Assembly: GCA_022705265.1 (NCBI GenBank)
Contig: JAKJEU010000065.1
Coordinates: forward strand, 1-7,849
DNA from: Pseudomonadota bacterium
GTDB taxonomy: Bacteria; Pseudomonadota; Alphaproteobacteria; JAKJEU01
Direction: 5' to 3'
DNA length: 7,849 nt
Positions 5,192-7,849 of the stretch are shown one piece after another. Within the stretch, counting starts at the first letter, position 1. Each line of letters begins with the position of its first letter. A model generated the notes under the pieces. That model did no database searches, had not been told where the DNA came from, and was given only the letters and a program-made list of their open reading frames with translations. Both the position numbers and the translations under genes were made by a program.

Positions 5192-7802
5192 AAAAACTTT
5201 CCTCGATTTTTTTGTAAGGAACGGGCATGAAGCGGTTGCGTCTTCATCACTTGTTCCTCATAATGACCCAACATTAATGTTTACGAACGCGGGAATGAAC
5301 CAGTTCAAAAACATTTTTACAGGATTAGAAAAGCGAGCGTATAGTAGGGCTACTACATCACAAAAATGTGTAAGAGCAGGGGGCAAACATAACGATTTGG
5401 ATAATGTTGGCTATACTGCAAGGCATCATACCTTTTTTGAAATGCTTGGAAATTTCTCTTTTGGCGATTATTTCAAAGAACAAGCAATTGCATTTGCATG
5501 GGAACTTGTTACAAAAGATTTTGATCTTCCAAAAGACAAGCTTTGCGTTACCGTTTTTGGTGAAGACGACGAAGCTCATGGCATTTGGAAAAAGGTTTCG
5601 GGATTAAGTGACGACAAAATCATCAGAATTTATACAAATGATAATTTCTGGTCTATGGGCGATACTGGCCCTTGTGGTCCTTGCTCTGAAATTTTTTACG
5701 ATCATGGAGATAAGGTTTTCGGAGGTCCTCCTGGCTCTCCTGACCAAGATGGTGACAGGTTCATTGAAATTTGGAACCTTGTTTTCATGCAATATGAACA
5801 ACTTGCAAGTGGTGAAAGAATAAAGTTACCAAAACCATCAATTGATACGGGAATGGGATTGGAAAGAATGACTGCTTTGTTGCAAGGTTTTCATAACAAT
5901 TATGATATAGATTTATTTAAAGCATTAATAAACAATATTGGCGAAGTTGTTGGTATTAATCCATATAAAGAAGATGTTCTTGCGTCTTCACGGGTTATTG
6001 CGGACCATCTTCGTTCTGGCTGTTTCTTAATCGCTGATGGTGTTATGCCTTCAAAAGATGGCAGAGGCTATGTATTAAGAAGAATTTTAAGAAGAGCAAT
6101 GCGTCATGCAAGCTTGATTGGTTCAAAAGAACCTTTGATGTATAAACTTGTTCCATCTTTGGTAAAGGAAATGGGCGAAATTTATCCAGAGCTTAAAAGA
6201 GCAACTCCATTAATTACCGAAACTTTGCATATGGAAGAAGAAAATTTCAGAAGAACTTTGGACAGAGGCATTAAGCTTTTAGACAGTGAAATCGAAGCCT
6301 TGGCTGGCAAAAAAGAACTTAAAGGCGAGGTTGCATTCAAACTTTATGACACTTATGGCTTTCCTCTTGATTTAACCCAAGATGCGTTAAGAAGTAAGGG
6401 AATTACTGTTGATGTTGCTGGTTTCAACGCTGAAATGGATAAGCAGAAAGAACTTGCAAGACAAAATTGGGCTGGAAGTGGTGAAGCAAAAGAAAGCGCA
6501 ATTTGGTTTGATTTAAAAGAAAAATTCGGTGCTACGGATTTCCTTGGTTATGCTTTAAATCAATCCCAAGGCAAGGTTCTTGCAATTATTAAAGACGACA
6601 AAGAAGTTGAAAAAGCGGTTGTTGGTGATGAAATTTATCTTATTACTAACCAAACTCCATTTTACGGAGAATCAGGTGGTCAAGTCGGCGATAAAGGTTA
6701 TATTTTTGCTGATAATGGTTTAAAAATCGAGATAAAAGATACTTTGAAAAAATTTGGCGAACTTATCCTTCATAAAGGTATCGTTGTTGAAGGCGAAGTT
6801 TCAAAAGATTTATCAGTTGAACTTAAAATTGACGAAGATTTAAGAAAATTAACCATGGCTCATCACTCTGCTACCCATCTTTTACAAGCAGCATTAAGAC
6901 AAGTTTTGGGTTCTCATGTAAATCAAAAAGGTTCGTCAGTAGGACCAGATGGCTTGCGTTTTGACTTCTCTCATTTAAAAGGTTTGTCAAAAGAAGAAAT
7001 TTTGAAAATCGAAGATATAGTTAATGAAAAAATCGCATCAAACGAAGAAGGTTCCGTAAAAATTATGGGACAAGAAGAAGCGATTAAGTCAGGGGCTATG
7101 GCTTTGTTTGGCGAAAAATATGGCGATGAAGTTCGTGTGGTAAGCTTTGGCGATGGTCAAGAAAAATTTTCGGTTGAACTTTGCGGTGGTACTCATGTGA
7201 AAAGAACTGGCGATATTGGATATTTCAAAATTTTATCCGAAGGTTCAATTGCATCAGGAATTAGAAGAATTTTTGCGGTTGTTGGTAAAAATGCTGTAAA
7301 TCATGCTCGTGAAGTCGAAGAAAATTTGGTAACTGTTGCTGATTTATTAAAAACCACACCTGCTAATTTATCGGCAAAGGTTAATGCGTTGTTGATGGCT
7401 AATAAAAACCTTGAAGCAGAGGTAAAAGAGCTTAAAAAGAAACAAGCCTTAGGTGGAGATGGTGCAAAAGTAATAAGCAAAAATGTTGGAAAATTCTCTC
7501 TTATATTCAAAAAGTTCCAAGACATGGAAGTAAAAGAGCTTCGTTCTATTGCTGATGAATTCAAAGAACAAATTGGTTCTGGGGTTGTGGTTTTGGCAAA
7601 TAAAACTGAAAATGCTTCAAGCTTTATTGTTGCGATTACAAATGATAAATTGGCTGAAATAAAGGCTAATGAAATTGTCAAAACATTATCAGAAAAGCTT
7701 GGTTTAAAAGGTGGTGGTAAACCTGAACTTGCTCAAATCGGTGGCAACATTGACGCCGAAGAGGTTTTGGTTGAAGTCGAAAAAATCTTATTAAGCAAAT
7801 AA
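5169..7802 (+). CDS. alaS: Alanine--tRNA ligase
   Basis: A class II synthetase charging tRNA-Ala in the cytoplasm, with editing of Ser- and Gly-tRNA-Ala. The product from ATG 5169 is 877 residues, a normal full length. The catalytic domain has motif 2 near RHHTFFEMLGNFSFGDYF (85-102), the conserved GDTGPCGPCSE (164-174) and motif 3 GMGLER (228-233). A tRNA-recognition region carries GRGYVLRRILRRA (298-310). The editing domain has HSATH (H566, H570) and CGGTH (C672, H676), the four predicted zinc ligands. A helical segment (about 725-755) leads to the C-terminal DHHA1/C-Ala domain, with the Gly-rich GGGKPELAQIGG (848-859). No motif appears damaged. The start lies inside the RHH gene (23-base overlap), implying coupled translation. 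In many alphaproteobacteria alaS lies near recA; here it closes the sspB cluster and is followed by a terminator. Confidence 0.98.
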   Translation: MKTTAQVRKTFLDFFVRNGHEAVASSSLVPHNDPTLMFTNAGMNQFKNIFTGLEKRAYSRATTSQKCVRAGGKHNDLDNVGYTARHHTFFEMLGNFSFGDYFKEQAIAFAWELVTKDFDLPKDKLCVTVFGEDDEAHGIWKKVSGLSDDKIIRIYTNDNFWSMGDTGPCGPCSEIFYDHGDKVFGGPPGSPDQDGDRFIEIWNLVFMQYEQLASGERIKLPKPSIDTGMGLERMTALLQGFHNNYDIDLFKALINNIGEVVGINPYKEDVLASSRVIADHLRSGCFLIADGVMPSKDGRGYVLRRILRRAMRHASLIGSKEPLMYKLVPSLVKEMGEIYPELKRATPLITETLHMEEENFRRTLDRGIKLLDSEIEALAGKKELKGEVAFKLYDTYGFPLDLTQDALRSKGITVDVAGFNAEMDKQKELARQNWAGSGEAKESAIWFDLKEKFGATDFLGYALNQSQGKVLAIIKDDKEVEKAVVGDEIYLITNQTPFYGESGGQVGDKGYIFADNGLKIEIKDTLKKFGELILHKGIVVEGEVSKDLSVELKIDEDLRKLTMAHHSATHLLQAALRQVLGSHVNQKGSSVGPDGLRFDFSHLKGLSKEEILKIEDIVNEKIASNEEGSVKIMGQEEAIKSGAMALFGEKYGDEVRVVSFGDGQEKFSVELCGGTHVKRTGDIGYFKILSEGSIASGIRRIFAVVGKNAVNHAREVEENLVTVADLLKTTPANLSAKVNALLMANKNLEAEVKELKKKQALGGDGAKVISKNVGKFSLIFKKFQDMEVKELRSIADEFKEQIGSGVVVLANKTENASSFIVAITNDKLAEIKANEIVKTLSEKLGLKGGGKPELAQIGGNIDAEEVLVEVEKILLSK

Positions 7803-7809
7803 AAATATT

Positions 7810-7843
7810 AAAAAGCGGTGGTTAAAATATCATCGCTTTTTTT
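7810..7843 (+). terminator. Intrinsic terminator of the sspB-RHH-alaS cluster
   Basis: AAAAAGCGGTG (7810-7820) pairs with CATCGCTTTTT (7831-7841): 11 bp with one G-U pair and a 10-base loop, with a T-run covering 7837-7843. It begins 8 bases after the alaS stop codon. The A-rich left arm means it may also work for transcription from the other side. Confidence 0.88.
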
Positions 7844-7849
7844 ATTGGT

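Noticed and set aside
7301..7681. 126-residue minus-strand frame inside alaS
   Set aside because: It is a Ser/Phe/Leu-rich shadow of the alaS coding sequence without a ribosome binding site or domain.

Overview
The window looks like chromosomal DNA of an AT-rich alphaproteobacterium. Three things point there: the pair PBP1A then prfB, an alphaproteobacterial-type SspB followed directly by an RHH_4-type ribbon-helix-helix protein, and a two-domain cold shock protein. Low G+C and a ferredoxin/flavodoxin protein of a kind common in anaerobes suggest a host-associated or anaerobic lineage; this lifestyle is inference. No mobile element, CRISPR array, tRNA or rRNA is visible.

Layout. (1) Positions 1-1741, plus strand: C-terminal two thirds of a bifunctional penicillin-binding protein 1A, cut by the left edge. 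(2) 1741-2836, plus strand: prfB (release factor 2), starting on the last base of the PBP1A stop codon and needing a +1 programmed frameshift at an in-frame TGA (1810-1812). Read across the shift it is a full-length 364-residue RF2. (3) 2833-3579, minus strand: an EFR1-like protein with an N-terminal flavodoxin-like region and two C-terminal 4Fe-4S clusters, convergent with prfB and overlapping it by 4 bases. (4) 3580-3912: a very AT-rich divergent intergenic region, holding weak promoter candidates and probably the leader of the next gene. (5) 3913-4386, plus strand: a double cold-shock-domain protein. (6) 4461-7802, plus strand: a tight cluster sspB - RHH protein - alaS, with 2 bases between the first two and a 23-base overlap between the last two, closed by a clear intrinsic terminator.

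How the genes work together: most are housekeeping genes for wall synthesis and for translation and its quality control (stop-codon release, alanyl-tRNA charging, and delivery of ssrA-tagged products to ClpXP by SspB). The cold shock protein probably acts on RNA. The minus-strand redox gene is the outlier in orientation, composition and function, and may be an acquired gene. The prfB frameshift is the best supported unusual feature. I see no convincing wholly new system; the less ordinary points are the prfB recoding site, the redox insertion, the degenerate second cold shock domain and the alaS coupling.
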